NCBI RefSeq assembly: GCF_014356525.2
Contig: NC_052511.1
Coordinates: forward strand, 15,795,942-15,859,941
Length of the DNA: 64,000 bases
From: Nilaparvata lugens
Taxonomy: Eukaryota > Arthropoda > Insecta > Hemiptera > Delphacidae
Direction: 5' to 3'
Part shown: piece after piece, positions 24,427 through 35,313 of the stretch
Layout: each line of letters opens with the position of its first letter
Numbering within the stretch: the first letter of the stretch is position 1
Translations under genes and position numbers: made by a program
The notes under the pieces: generated by a model
Databases searched by the model: none
What the model was told of the DNA's origin: nothing
The model's input: only the letters and a program-made list of their open reading frames with translations

Positions 24427-25181
24427 CTAATCATTGTGTGCTGGGGAATACCCTTTCATCATGTGATTCACTGTCATCATCTTGTAAATAAGCAACTTGA
24501 AACAACCTTTAAATACTAATACATCAATGGAAACTTTGTGCTTTGTTTTCTTCAAGAACATGATTTTATTCATGGGTTCATTTGTTTCAACAAAGCCATT
24601 TTGCTTACAAAAGTTAGTCATGTTCACTTGAGAATGCATTGCATACACCTTTTCAATTCTCAGTTGAAAGTTGAACTCATCAACTTGACTCAAAGCAACA
24701 TTCATTTTGTTTACATTGTTCCTAACCTCCACAGAAACCTGTCTCATGTAATCATTCACTTTGTTTATAGTTTTCCTAACCTTCAATGTAGCAATATTAC
24801 TTTCATGATAGTTGACTTTCAGTGAAGACAACTCCCTACCTACGGTACTTCTTTACTCAATTCTACTATCTCACTAGGGTTGACTTTTTCAACAACAGTA
24901 ACTAGGCCTACATTGTCAGAAACTTGAATGAGTTGATCTTGTATCTTAACACTACTATTATCATGCTTCAGTTTGCTTTCATCTTCATGATTATCTTTCA
25001 ATGTTTCATGTGCATCTTTCAATAGAAGGTTTATACTAGCCTGCTCTAGTCTAATGCTAGCAAATTCTTGCTTCATATCATCAAACCTAGCATCAAACTT
25101 AGCATTTTGCTCATCAAACAGTTGTGTTAAGGCAGCTATTAACTCATCATCATTTTTAATATTTTTCATATTGTATGCCAT
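24427..25181 (-). pseudogene. Coiled-coil ORF of the LTR element, copy A
   Basis: Starting at ATG 25181 (MAYNMKNIKNDDELIAA) the frame encodes an acidic, Asn/Lys-rich helical protein. It has FDEQNAKFDARFDDMKQEF near residues 23-41 (heptad-like), an NLLLKDAHETLKD segment, and a C-terminal part NKMNVALSQVDEFNFQLRIEKV to GYSPAHND. A five-base insertion near 24835-24842 shifts the frame. Without it the length is 249 codons. Copy B carries the same protein with different breaks, so the family ORF was coding. It could be a gag-like or accessory protein; I recognise no family. Confidence 0.7.
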
Positions 25182-25374
25182 TTTGCTAGTCTGCACAGAT
25201 AATATATTCATTAGGACTTGATCTCTCTTGAACCGATTTCCCACTCAGCAGTATACCATTCATAACCTATCAAGATATCTATCCTACTAATAATTTTTCA
25301 TAACCAGGGATTTCATGGTGTACCATTTGGGACATATTTATTTTGTAATTCGGTCCCACCACAGGGGTAACATT

Positions 25375-26170
25375 TGCCATGCTACCAATTTCTCCTAAAT
25401 CGGTTGGATAGCATTTCACACCTATTAACCTAAGGATAGTTATCAGCTCCAACGTAATAGATTCTTGGTAAACGATGAATGGATCTATCGCCTATGAATG
25501 AGAAATCCAATTTTCAGAGCAAATGAACTTATAATCTTCAGATGAATTTTGGCAATATACTACACAAATACACAAAGAACAATATCTTACAAGCCTAAGC
25601 ATCTAAAGTCACTACGAGCTAAATACTTATCCAGTTTATATGGTTGTAAAACAGTGGCTATTGGCTTGTATACACAATAAACAATATATAGACAAAATAG
25701 AACACTATAAACTGTTCAAAACTCAATTTAAAACATTAATAAATTCACTTAAACACAAAATTATTCAGAGAGCACAAAATTACAACACACACAGCCAGCC
25801 ATATTTCTAGAGAGAAGGAACAGGAAAAGCCTAGCTACCAGGAACAGAGCAAAGCTTCTTCAGTGTCGATGTTACGGACATGTCACCAAAAAAAATTATA
25901 AATTACAAGTTAAGAATTCACATTTTATATTTGTTCTCAATAAAACTTTATTTTGAAACTGTTATTTTAAATTTTATATATCATCTCTATATTATCTGTT
26001 AATTCTGTCAACCCAGCCTCGGTGACACCATGGAATATGCAACACAATCATTTACGATAAATTCTCAGTCAAAAAGTTGTCCGTAATCGATGACTCTGAT
26101 ATTTACTATAAAGTTTTATAGATCTCGAATTGAAGATTCGATTCCAATCGAGAAAAAATGTAATATTACA
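25375..26170 (-). repeat. 5' LTR of copy A
   Basis: On the element strand it starts TGTAATATTACA at 26170 and ends GGTAGCATGGCA at 25375. Directly inside lies AATGTTACCCCTGTGGTGGG, the likely primer-binding area, identical in copy B. Confidence 0.9.
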
Positions 26171-26349
26171 GTAGATTTATTTGGTGTAGTCTTCAAGGTT
26201 ACAGAACAATTTTTATTAGTACAATGCCATGAAAGATTCCCACAACTCAAAGTGTTAGATTTACGGAAGATAAATGAGTTATAAAGGAGCCCCATTTTCC
26301 CTCTTGAAGTTCTTACTTCCATGAGATCCATGACAACAATCAATACCAC
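26171..26349 (-). CDS. 5' part of the same ORF1: FLYWCH zinc finger
   Basis: On the minus strand ATG at 26349 opens a frame with VRTSRGKMGLLYNSFIF, then LSWHCTNKNCSVTLKT, matching the FLYWCH pattern (aromatic residues, W-x-C, C). It ends at TPNKST against LTR copy A. The missing G-x-HNHP half of the finger is exactly what ORF1 begins with at 19876 (VEMRGDSHNHP). FLYWCH fingers bind DNA and occur in chromatin proteins and transposases. Seeing one fused to an SGNH ORF1 is unusual. Confidence 0.8.
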
Positions 26350-27761
26350 AACAATATTTATAATATGTCCTTAGCAACGTTAAACCCTCGCCAATGTCAA
26401 AGAATAGATCGTGATTCTGTAACTATTTTTGTTATAAAGGTTAACACGAGTGAGCTCTATTACATAACATAGAATAGAAGTAGAGAAGTGATTGGATAGA
26501 AATACTTTACAGGCTTTTATGTTGAAAGGTAAAAATGAGAGCTGAAGAAATAAACCGTTAGCCTAGTGAAGATAAGAGGCTGATGAGATTAGAGAGAAAC
26601 AAGATGCAGTTGCATGATAGTACGGAAACAGTTCCGAAGCAAAATATTAATGTGCGATCATTTATCAATTATAGTTACAGTAGATTTCTCTAATTATTGA
26701 TATTTCTCAATCAGAGTGTTATAGTTAGATTTATAGTTAGATTGATTCAAACCGCTTCTCTGCCGGAAGCAAACGCAAGAAACTCACGTGGCCTTGCTTA
26801 GCTATAATAAGTTAATTTAAAATTGAAAGCCTAACTTATGCCTCCCCTATGGATCTGGCGTATCCCGTCCAGGCCCGGGACAAGCCCGACAACATGCCCA
26901 TAGCAAGGCTGCTCAGTGTTTACAAAATATATTATACCACTGCACAATGCTTACTTGAACAGAAGGGACAAAACAATCAGTAAAGTCCTTTAATGCAGCT
27001 ATATAATGCAATAAGCACCCAAACAAAAAAGCGGTGTGATGAATCAATCAATGCACATTAGGTAATAAAAATTCAAACTTTATTACAATGCAAAATAAAT
27101 AGCTATATTATAATTAATTGACTTTATTAAAAATTATAATTTCTCTCAATTTCCTAGTATTATACCACGTGTAAGTAGATTTACATGTAGAAACTGTCGG
27201 CTGTATTACTTAATTAGGCTGGATTATTACTGAATTGCTAAATTAAAGCTTGACAAAACTATAAATTAGAGAGCGAAAAAACATACACCAGAAATTGACT
27301 AGGCCTAGGCCCATTTATTAACTGAAATGGTTGGGTTAAATTGAATGAAGTTAAAAATATGAATTTAAGAAATTGATAAATTGAACTAAGTTATATGCGT
27401 TATACCATAGATTAATAATAGTATAATAAGTCTTTACTTTGAAGAATTATTTGAAACTTTACTATATTACGTCTTTACTTTGTGGTTATACTATAAGTTT
27501 GATGCAAGAATTATTTGAATCCAGACTGTGATTACTCTACTATATTGTTAAAAACATGACATTAGTAATAATTATTATGTATTAGTTGAGTTGATTGTGG
27601 TAGTTAACTAATTATGTTATTACGAATAATGACTGTTTTGAGGTTACAAAATGAGAGAAATCCAACAATCGCCAAAGACACAGCAATAACCGCTTATCTT
27701 ATCGCTCCTGAAAACACAACCGGCCATCACCACTGCTCAAACGAGACTCCACTCGACTATA
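26350..27761. other. Spacer between inverted LTR copies; probable 5' UTR of the CR1-like element then unassigned DNA
   Basis: The part next to 26349 should be the 5' UTR of the CR1-like element, whose 5' limit I cannot place. The rest is AT-rich with no gene. A short GC-rich patch (CCAGGCCCGGGACAAGCCC) sits near 26870. Confidence 0.4.
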
Positions 27762-28065
27762 ATCCACTCGACAGCTGATTTATGGTGAATAATTCTATAG
27801 TCTGATTTTTACTCCAATATTGGCGTATGAAGCAAGCTTCTTTTTCCTTTTATATTATTATCCTTAAAATGCAAAATTTCCTATAACCTCGTATATATGT
27901 CGATGCGCAATTTTTCCTTCTTAAATTGTCGGCGAGATATCAGAGTGAAAACGGCTAATGGCTGTTGGGGTTTGTGTATCAAAAATACTAACATCAAAAG
28001 CTAATCTCCTTCAAGACATACTGGCATCAGGACAGCCCAAGTTCAAAGCAGAGAAAGTTCGATAC
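27762..28065 (+). repeat. Dispersed repeat, left part, interrupted by LTR copy B
   Basis: CTCGACAGCTGATTTATG, AATATTGGCGTATGAAG, AAATGCAAAATTTCC and GGCTAATGGCTGTTGGGG recur at 15450-15600, 35430-35540 and, inverted, 55880-55990. The repeat resumes after the LTR element at 34798. Confidence 0.65.
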
Positions 28066-28849
28066 TGTAATATTACATTTTTCTTCTCACATTTGAATCG
28101 AATCTTCAATTCGAGATCTATGAAACTTTATAGTAAATGTCAGAGTTATCAATAGACGGACAAATTTTTTGACGGAGAATTTATTATCGTAAATGTTTGT
28201 TGCATTGTTCCATGGTGTCACCGAGGCAGGGTTAACAAATTACTGGATAAATGGTTTATTTAAATCGAGATATATATAAAAATTTAAAATAACATTTTAA
28301 AATAAAGTTTTATTGAGAACAGATGTAGAATGTGAATTCTAAACTTGTAAGTTATAAATTTTTGGTGACGTGTCTGTAATGTTGGAGGCGTTGGCTTCGT
28401 GACTTGCAACTTAAATTTTTCCTGTTCCTCCTTCTCTAGAAAAATGGCTGGCTACAAGTGTTGTCGTGGAGTTTTGCTCTAAATCATTTTCGTTTATTAA
28501 TGTTTTAAATTGAGTTTTATATAAATTTTTTGTGCTGTTCTGTTCAGATTTAGCTGTTTGTATAGTCAAGCCAATAGCCACTGTGTTTCAACTGTAAACT
28601 AGATAAGTATTTTAGTTCGTAATAACTCTGAAATAATTAGGCTTAAGACATATGTATCTTTGTGTATTTGTGTAATTTCATTTGAAGATTATAAGTTAAT
28701 TTGCTCTGAAAACTGGATTTCTCATTCATAGGCAATAGATCCATTCGCAGTTTATCAAGAATCTATTTTATTGGAGCCGACAACTATTCTTAGGTTGATA
28801 GGTGTTAAATGCTATTCCAACCGTTTAAGGAAAAATTGGTAGCACGGCA
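28066..28849 (+). repeat. 5' LTR of copy B
   Basis: It runs TGTAATATTACA to GGTAGCACGGCA and is nearly identical to 34014-34797. The interior begins AATGTTACCCCTGTGGTGGG. A TG...CA border and short flanking duplication support the limits. Confidence 0.92.
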
Positions 28850-29032
28850 AATGTTACCCCTGTGGTGGGACCGAATTACAAAATAAATATGTCCCTAATG
28901 GTACACCATGAAATCCCTGGTTATAGAAATTATTAGTGGATAGATATCTTGATAGGTTATGAATGGTTTGTTGCTGAGTGGGAAGTCGGTTCAAGAGAGA
29001 TCAAGTTTTAATGAATCAGTGCATATTACAAA

Positions 29033-29885
29033 ATGGCAAACATTAAAAATGATCTGAATCTTATAGCATTCTTAACACAAAGGTTTGATAAGCTAGATGC
29101 TAGATTTGATGAGCAAAATGCTAAGTTTAATGCTAGATTGATGAGCAAAATGCTAGATTTGATGAGCAAAATGCTAGATTTGATGAACAAAATGCTAGAT
29201 TTGATGAGCAAAATGCTAAGTTTAATGCTAGGTTTGATGATATGAAGCAAGAATGTACTAATATAAGACTAGAGCAGGTTAGTATAAACCTTCTATTGAA
29301 AAGTGCACATGAAACATTGAAAGATGAAGATGAAGATGAAAACAAATTGAAGCAGGATGATAGTAGTGTTAAGTTACAAGATCAACTCATTCAAGTTTCT
29401 GAAAATGTAGGCCTAGTTACTGTTGTTGGAAAAGTCAACCATAGTGAGACAGTAGAATTGAGTAAAGAAGTAGGTAGGGAGTTGTCTTCACTGAAAGTCA
29501 ACTATCATGAAAGTAATATTGCTACATTGAAGGTTAGGAAAACTATGAACAAAGTAATGATTACATGAGACAGGTTTCTGTAGAGGTTAGGAAAAATGTA
29601 AACAAAATGAATGTTGCTTTGAGTCAAGTTGATGAGTTCAACTTTCAACTGAGAATTGAAAAGGTGTATGCAATGCATTCTCAAGTGAACCTGACTAACT
29701 TTTGTAGGCAAAACGGCTTTGTTGAAACAAATGAACCCATGAATAAAATCATGCTCTTGAAGAAAACAAAATGCAAAGTCTCCATTGATGTGTTAGTATT
29801 CAAAGGTTGTTTCAAGTTGCTTATTTACAAGATGATGACAGTGAATCACATGATGAAAGGGTATTCCCCAACACACAATGATTAG
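29033..29885 (+). pseudogene. Coiled-coil ORF of the LTR element, copy B
   Basis: ATG at 29033 (MANIKNDLNLIAFL) opens the same protein as 24427-25181. A 21-base unit encoding RFDEQNA is expanded here, adding 35 codons (five heptads) relative to copy A. One T is missing near 29134 inside that repeat and one base near 29555 (AAAGTAATG versus AAAGTGAATG). With those two bases counted the length is 285 codons including stop. The C-terminus GYSPTHND is as in copy A. Confidence 0.7.
29102..29235 (+). repeat. 21-bp heptad-encoding tandem repeat in copy B
   Basis: AGATTTGATGAGCAAAATGCT-type units (given here at their 21-base length in two parts: AGATTTGATGAG and CAAAATGCT) recur about five times. 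Each encodes seven residues, RFDEQNA, the period of a coiled coil. Copy A has a single unit. Confidence 0.75.
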
Positions 29886-32160
29886 GAATCCTGTGTTATG
29901 CCGGGATTCAGAATAGCATAATCGCTACACAGTGTATGGTAAGAGTCCATAATTGTGTCTTTTTTCTTTCCTGTAGCCTATTTTCTTGGCCCTTAATCTT
30001 TTCAAATTTCAATTCTTTCCTGTCTTTGTGTAATGTTCAGTAAATTTCTTCTATGAAGCATATCTTAACCAATCTTGTCCATAGTCATTTAAATTTGTAT
30101 TCTTCTGAAATAATATTGGAAGTTGAAATAGTAGCTTATTTTCCTAATCTTTAATTGTTGATAAAACTTAACTTTTCTAAAATCTATCCATTGTAGTGTA
30201 AATAATTGTTTGCTTGTGGTATATTTTTTCATCATGTATTACATATTTTAATCATGTCTATTTTTTTTAGGTATCATATTAGGTAATTAGGTTTTTCAGA
30301 GCAATTATGTCCCATGTTCTCATCTTTCATTGCATATTGTGCCATAAGCCATATGTAATTAGGTTATAGTTTTCTTCTGGGCTTTTAACCCATTTTGCAT
30401 TTTATTTTTTCTTTGCTGTCCAATACTTTGGATTTTTGGTAGACAAGTAGGTGTGATTCTTTTAGAGGTGTGGGCGTGAACCACATACGGCTGGACTCAA
30501 TTATCTGACCTACTTGTTTGCGATATAAAAACCTTATGACTGCAACAACAAATGTTTGTAAAACCTTTTGCATACTTTTGTTTTTGTGGTCCGATACTAG
30601 AGTCTGCTATCACATTGCCTTACAGACATCTAGGAACTTTCCACCCAGTCACAATAGTCAACATATTTTTTCCTTCACCAGTTGTTTTTGTGGGAGTGAT
30701 AGCTCACAATTATAACAAATTAGAGTCATACTTGGAATTTACAAAATTCCATAGTAGTATATTTTATTAAATATACTTCCTCATGAAAGTTCAGTACTGA
30801 CATGTAGGATAGGCTCTAATTAATCTTTCTCTTCTTTGTATTGTTTTAGGGAATTTATTTACCCAGTTTTCTTTTTCTCTTGTTTGTATTTTTTAGGGAA
30901 CTTATTTACCCAGTATTCATCTTGATCATCTTTGTATTATAATCTTGAAATGTTTGTACTTATTATACAGTCTTTAAATTTTAAATTATTTTAAAAAATA
31001 ATTGGTTCAATTTAAAACGTTTTGTTATATTATTAATTGAAATAAGTGTTTTGTAATTGATTTTTTTTTTAATTTTAAAACTGTTTGTTCTATAAATTTT
31101 GATATGATTGATTATCGTTTGAAATGGATGCTGGAGTGTATGTAGAATTTTTAGTGGGGTTTGTTGATTAGAATTTTGCTGGTATGTGATTGTTTTTGAG
31201 ATGGAAACCCATTATTGCCTAAAGAAGGAATAACAGAGGTTATGACTTAGAGAGGCAGTAATGAGATAATATTTTTTGTGTTGATTACTTATGTTGATTG
31301 CCATAGATGCAAAAATAATGATTAATAATGTTGATTGCCATAGATGCAAAAATAATGATTAATTATGAATATTGTTTCCTTTTAAGCAAAATATTATTGA
31401 TGTTTTGAATGATTTCTTGTTTAATGATTGATAGTAAAGTTTTGTCATGAAATGTAGTTTGTGTTTAGAACATTGAAGAGTCGAAATAAACTATAGTATC
31501 CAACAAACGATGATTAACAATATTAAATAATTTGCTTTTTATACAATTTTTGAAAACAAAATTAAAACTAAATAATTTTGAAACCCTGAATGATAAATCA
31601 TAAATGTGAAATGAACTTGCTATAAATGCTATAAATGAAATGTTATACTAAATGATAATGAAATGCAGATATATTATGAAATGATTGTGAATAGAAGACC
31701 AATTGTCTGAAATTATTGAAATATGTATTGAAATTAATTTTTTGTTGTGATAATCTGATGTTTTTTTACAATTTTGATAATGATACAGGGTGTTATGAAA
31801 TTATATTTCTATTTTGAAGAATGGATTAAAATTTTGATATTTGAACAGTGAATAGATGAAAATGAATTTTTTTAAATTTATCATTGATATGTCCATATTT
31901 CACAATTTATGTATTGCTGACTGTATAATAAGATGTTAACAAATTTCAATTTCATAAATACTTAAAATAATTTTCATGTGTATTAGATTGTATTGATAGC
32001 CTAATCAAGTTTTTCTTTTTAGTTTATAAGCATTTTAAGATAACAGGTACAGCACAGACATTAACATTGAAATAGTTATCATGTGAATCTCGAAATCAGT
32101 AACAAGTGAACGCCATGAAGAGTGTTAAGAACATTTGGGTGATTTTCAAACTAGTGTGAC
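29886..32160 (+). other. Internal region of copy B without recognised genes
   Basis: It mirrors 22249-24426 of copy A. The open stretch at 30518-30770 includes FPSPVVFVGVIAHNYNKLE, as in copy A at 23471-23683. No RT, integrase or protease motif is seen on either strand. Confidence 0.5.
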
Positions 32161-32162
32161 AT

Positions 32163-33036
32163 AACTACGCCAATATCTACGCCTAAATCTACGCTGCGGC
32201 CTACACCAATAACTACGCCAATGTCAACACCAATATCAACACCAATAACTACGCCAAAATCTACGCCGATGCCTGTGCTGATGCCAACGCCAATATCTAC
32301 GCCGATGCCTGCGCCGAAGCCAATATCTGTGCCAATGCTGATGCCAAAATCTGTGCCAATGCTGATGCCTACACTAATACCTACAACAATATCAACACTA
32401 ATAACTACGCCAAAATGCCAAAATCTACGCCGATGCCTGTGCTGATATCAATGCCTGCGCCAATGCCAATAGCTACGTCAATGCCTGCACCAATGCCAAA
32501 ATCTGCGCCAATGCTGCACCAATGCCAATAGCTACGCCAATGCCTGCGCCAATGCTGATGCCAACACCAAAATCAACGCCGATGCCTGTGCTGATGTCAA
32601 TGCCTGCGCCAATGCCAATAGCTACGCCAATGCCAAAATCTGCGCCAATGCTAATGCCAATGCCTGTGCCAATGCCAACGCCAATATCTACGCCGATGCC
32701 TGCGCCGAAGCCAATATCTGTGCCAATGCTGATGCCAAAATCTGTGCCAATGCTGATGCCTACACTAATACCTACAACAATATCAACACTAATAACTACG
32801 CCAAAATGCCAAAATCTGCGCCAATGCTAATGCCAATGCCTGCGCCAATGCTGATGCCAATGCCAATATCTAAGCCGATGCCAATGCCGACACCAAAGCA
32901 TACGCTAATAACAATGCCAACGCTTATTGCTGACTTTGTATCTCAAACTTCAACACTACTACATTACCTGGAGGTAATTGTCATCCATGTTCACGTTCGC
33001 AACTTTGAATTCAGAATAACAGTCACAGTATCATGA
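32163..33036 (+). repeat. Met-Pro minisatellite with conserved tail, copy B
   Basis: It has the same six-base units as in copy A but is longer, with an internal duplication (32221-32445 resembles 32660-32830). The repeat frame is interrupted, but the last part (32806-33036) reads M-P-x-P into the same tail LIADFVSQTSTLLHYLEV to FRITVTVS before a stop. Confidence 0.6.
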
Positions 33037-33998
33037 AAGAATTGATTCAAAAAAAAAAAAAAAATCCTCTCCTAAATTATTCCTGTATGCAGAACTCTAA
33101 ACCTTGAACACTGAAAGTATCAAAAAACCAAACCTTACCTAAATTAATCCTCACCTAAATTAATCCTGTATGCAGCGTCTATCTCTTTTCCAAAAAACGA
33201 ATTACATTGTCATTTCAAGCCTGAAATGTACATTGTATAATTACAAATATGATACAAAATTTATGTGACTCTGTATTGAATTTGGAATGCAGCCGTCTAC
33301 TACAGACATGAAGCAATGCTAACTGAGATGTCACCTGTATCGAGTTTGATATGCATCAGTCGACAACAAGTATCAGCCCAACACTACGTGCATCCAGATC
33401 AGCCCAACACTAAGAGTATTCGGATCAGCCCAACACTAACGTCATCACACTGGAGTCACACTTAACTGAAAATCATACTGAGTGCCTTAACGGACTGTTT
33501 TCCAAAATGTGCATCAATAAAATCAACCGCGTCAATAGTGAAAGAAATGAACATTTTTTGATTTATTGAAATTTTATGTGAAAATTAAATGTAACAATTC
33601 ATCAATTCATTTAAAAAAAAAATAATAATAATAATTTTTTTATTCAACATACTAAATTTTTTTATGCAATAAAAATTGAATTTTTCTATCTATTAAATTT
33701 ATGTGCAATTTCAAAAAAAAACTATTCTTTACATATTAAACTTTCTGTTGAGATATTTTCCTTTAAATTATAAAGCTAAATCAAAAGTAATATTGATATT
33801 CTATATTTTGAGATATTGTTTGGAAACATATAACAAACGCTATTGATGAATTTTTATAATAATATTCAATTATAGGGTGACATGTAATGTTTTTCTAGAA
33901 AAAATTGTTACTGTTCTCAAATTTAAATTTCAACAATTTTCATTAGGGTCAATGTAAATTTTTTCTTTAAATTTTCAAACAGTAAAATTTTTTTATGT

Positions 33999-34010
33999 CA
34001 AGAGGGGGGT
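33999..34010 (+). promoter_or_regulatory. Polypurine tract of copy B
   Basis: CAAGAGGGGGGTATT precedes the 3' LTR start at 34014, the counterpart of the tract at 20671 in copy A. Confidence 0.8.
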
Positions 34011-34013
34011 ATT

Positions 34014-34797
34014 TGTAATATTACATTTTTCTTCTCACATTTGAATCGAATCTTCAATTCGAGATCTATGAAACTTTATAGTAAATGTCAGAGTTATCAA
34101 TAGACGGACAAATTTTTTGACGGAGAATTTATTATCGTAAATGTTTGTTGCATTGTTCCATGGTGTCACCGAGGCAGGGTTAACAAATTACTGGATAAAT
34201 GGTTTATTTAAATCGAGATATATATAACAATTTAAAATAACATTTTAAAATAAAGTTTTATTGAGAACAGATGTAGAATGTGAATTCTAAACTTGTAAGT
34301 TATAAATTTTTGGTGACGTGTCTGTAATGTTGGAGGCGTTGGCTTCGTGACTTGCAACTTAAATTTTTCCTGTTCCTCCTTCTCTAGAAAAATGGCTGGC
34401 TACAAGTGTTGTCGTGGAGTTTTGCTCTAAATCATTTTCGTTTATTAATGTTTTAAATTGAGTTTTATATAAATTTTTTGTGCTGTTCTGTTCAGATTTA
34501 GCTGTTTGTATAGTCAAGCCAATAGCCACTGTGTTTCAACTGTAAACTAGATAAGTATTTTAGTTCGTAATAACTCTGAAATAATTAGGCTTAAGACATA
34601 TGTATCTTTGTGTATTTGTGTAATTTCATCTGAAGATTATAAGTTAATTTGCTCTGAAAACTGGATTTCTCATTCATAGGCAATAGATCCATTCGCAGTT
34701 TATCAAGAATCTATTTTATTGGAGCCGACAACTATTCTTAGGTTGATAGGTGTTAAATGCTATTCCAACCGTTTAAGGAAAAATTGGTAGCACGGCA
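34014..34797 (+). repeat. 3' LTR of copy B
   Basis: It has the same length as the 5' LTR (784 bases), with differences seen only at an AAAAAT/AACAAT site and a TTCATTTG/TTCATCTG site. It is followed by ATAC. Confidence 0.92.
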
Positions 34798-34848
34798 ATA
34801 CAAAACTATGTTATTTTAGTTATTAATTGCATGCAATCAATAGTTCAT

Positions 34849-35313
34849 TTATTTATTCAGAATGGAGACAACGGGTTTCCCCAAAAATGGCTCCTTAACA
34901 GAAAAAAATTGTACAGATAGAAATGAAAAAAAATGTTAAAAATAATACGAACTTATGCAATAATAAATAATACAAACAACAAAAATATCACCTAATTCAA
35001 AAATGAAGAATACAAAGACTTCAAATACTTATGAAAAAAGTAAAAATAAAACAAATTGGGAATTCAAAATTTATAAAAATTAAATAATATAATAACAAAT
35101 GATGAACAAAAATTTTATCAATAGAATAAATAACATTTATAAATGAACGACGTCCCAAACCATAAGCACATCTACACAGATACACCAACTATTTATTTGA
35201 TCAGATCATGCTTACACAAGATTTAATTATCATAACGCTTTCCGGAATTTAGCGCGAGAAAACCAGAAGACATCTACGCGCCCAGACAAGCTGTTATAAG
35301 TTCTTTGCATCCT
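34849..35313 (-). mobile_element. 5'-truncated 3' end of a non-LTR retrotransposon
   Basis: On the minus strand the fragment starts with an open frame ending NSLSGRVDVFWFSRAKFRKAL and stop (35230-35313), in the style of a non-LTR ORF2 C-terminus. An AT-rich 3' UTR follows, with GGGGAAACCCGTTGTCTCC and an AATAAATAAATGA tail. It interrupts the dispersed repeat that continues on both sides (34802-34848 and from 35314). Confidence 0.65.

Larger units (their letters stand above)
19881..26170 (-). mobile_element. LTR retroelement copy A, non-autonomous (LARD-like)
   Basis: Two direct repeats of 787 and 796 bases bound a 4.7-kb interior. LTRs run TGTAATATTACA to CACGGCA (TG...CA on the element strand). 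A polypurine tract abuts the 3' LTR and a GTAG duplication flanks the element. No protease, RT, RNase H, integrase or envelope is visible. The interior instead carries a coiled-coil ORF (24427-25181), a conserved short open stretch (23471-23760) and a Met-Pro minisatellite (21799-22232). The two LTRs differ at roughly a dozen sites plus a small indel, so the insertion is older than copy B. Confidence 0.9.
28066..34797 (+). mobile_element. LTR retroelement copy B, non-autonomous (LARD-like)
   Basis: Two 784-base LTRs flank a 5.2-kb interior with the same order as copy A: primer-binding area, coiled-coil ORF, open stretch, Met-Pro minisatellite, AT-rich tract and polypurine tract. ATAC occurs on both sides (28062-28065 and 34798-34801). 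I see only about two differences between its LTRs, so this insertion is recent. It lies opposite to copy A, 1.9 kb away, giving an inverted pair of about 6-kb arms. Confidence 0.92.

Noticed and set aside
24538..24825. Plus-strand open frame over the coiled-coil ORF of copy A
   Set aside because: Antisense of the conserved minus-strand ORF; copy B has the same antisense shadow at 29505-29711.
19881..34797. Endogenous retrovirus or envelope gene in the LTR elements
   Set aside because: No RT, integrase, protease or membrane glycoprotein frame is visible in either copy.
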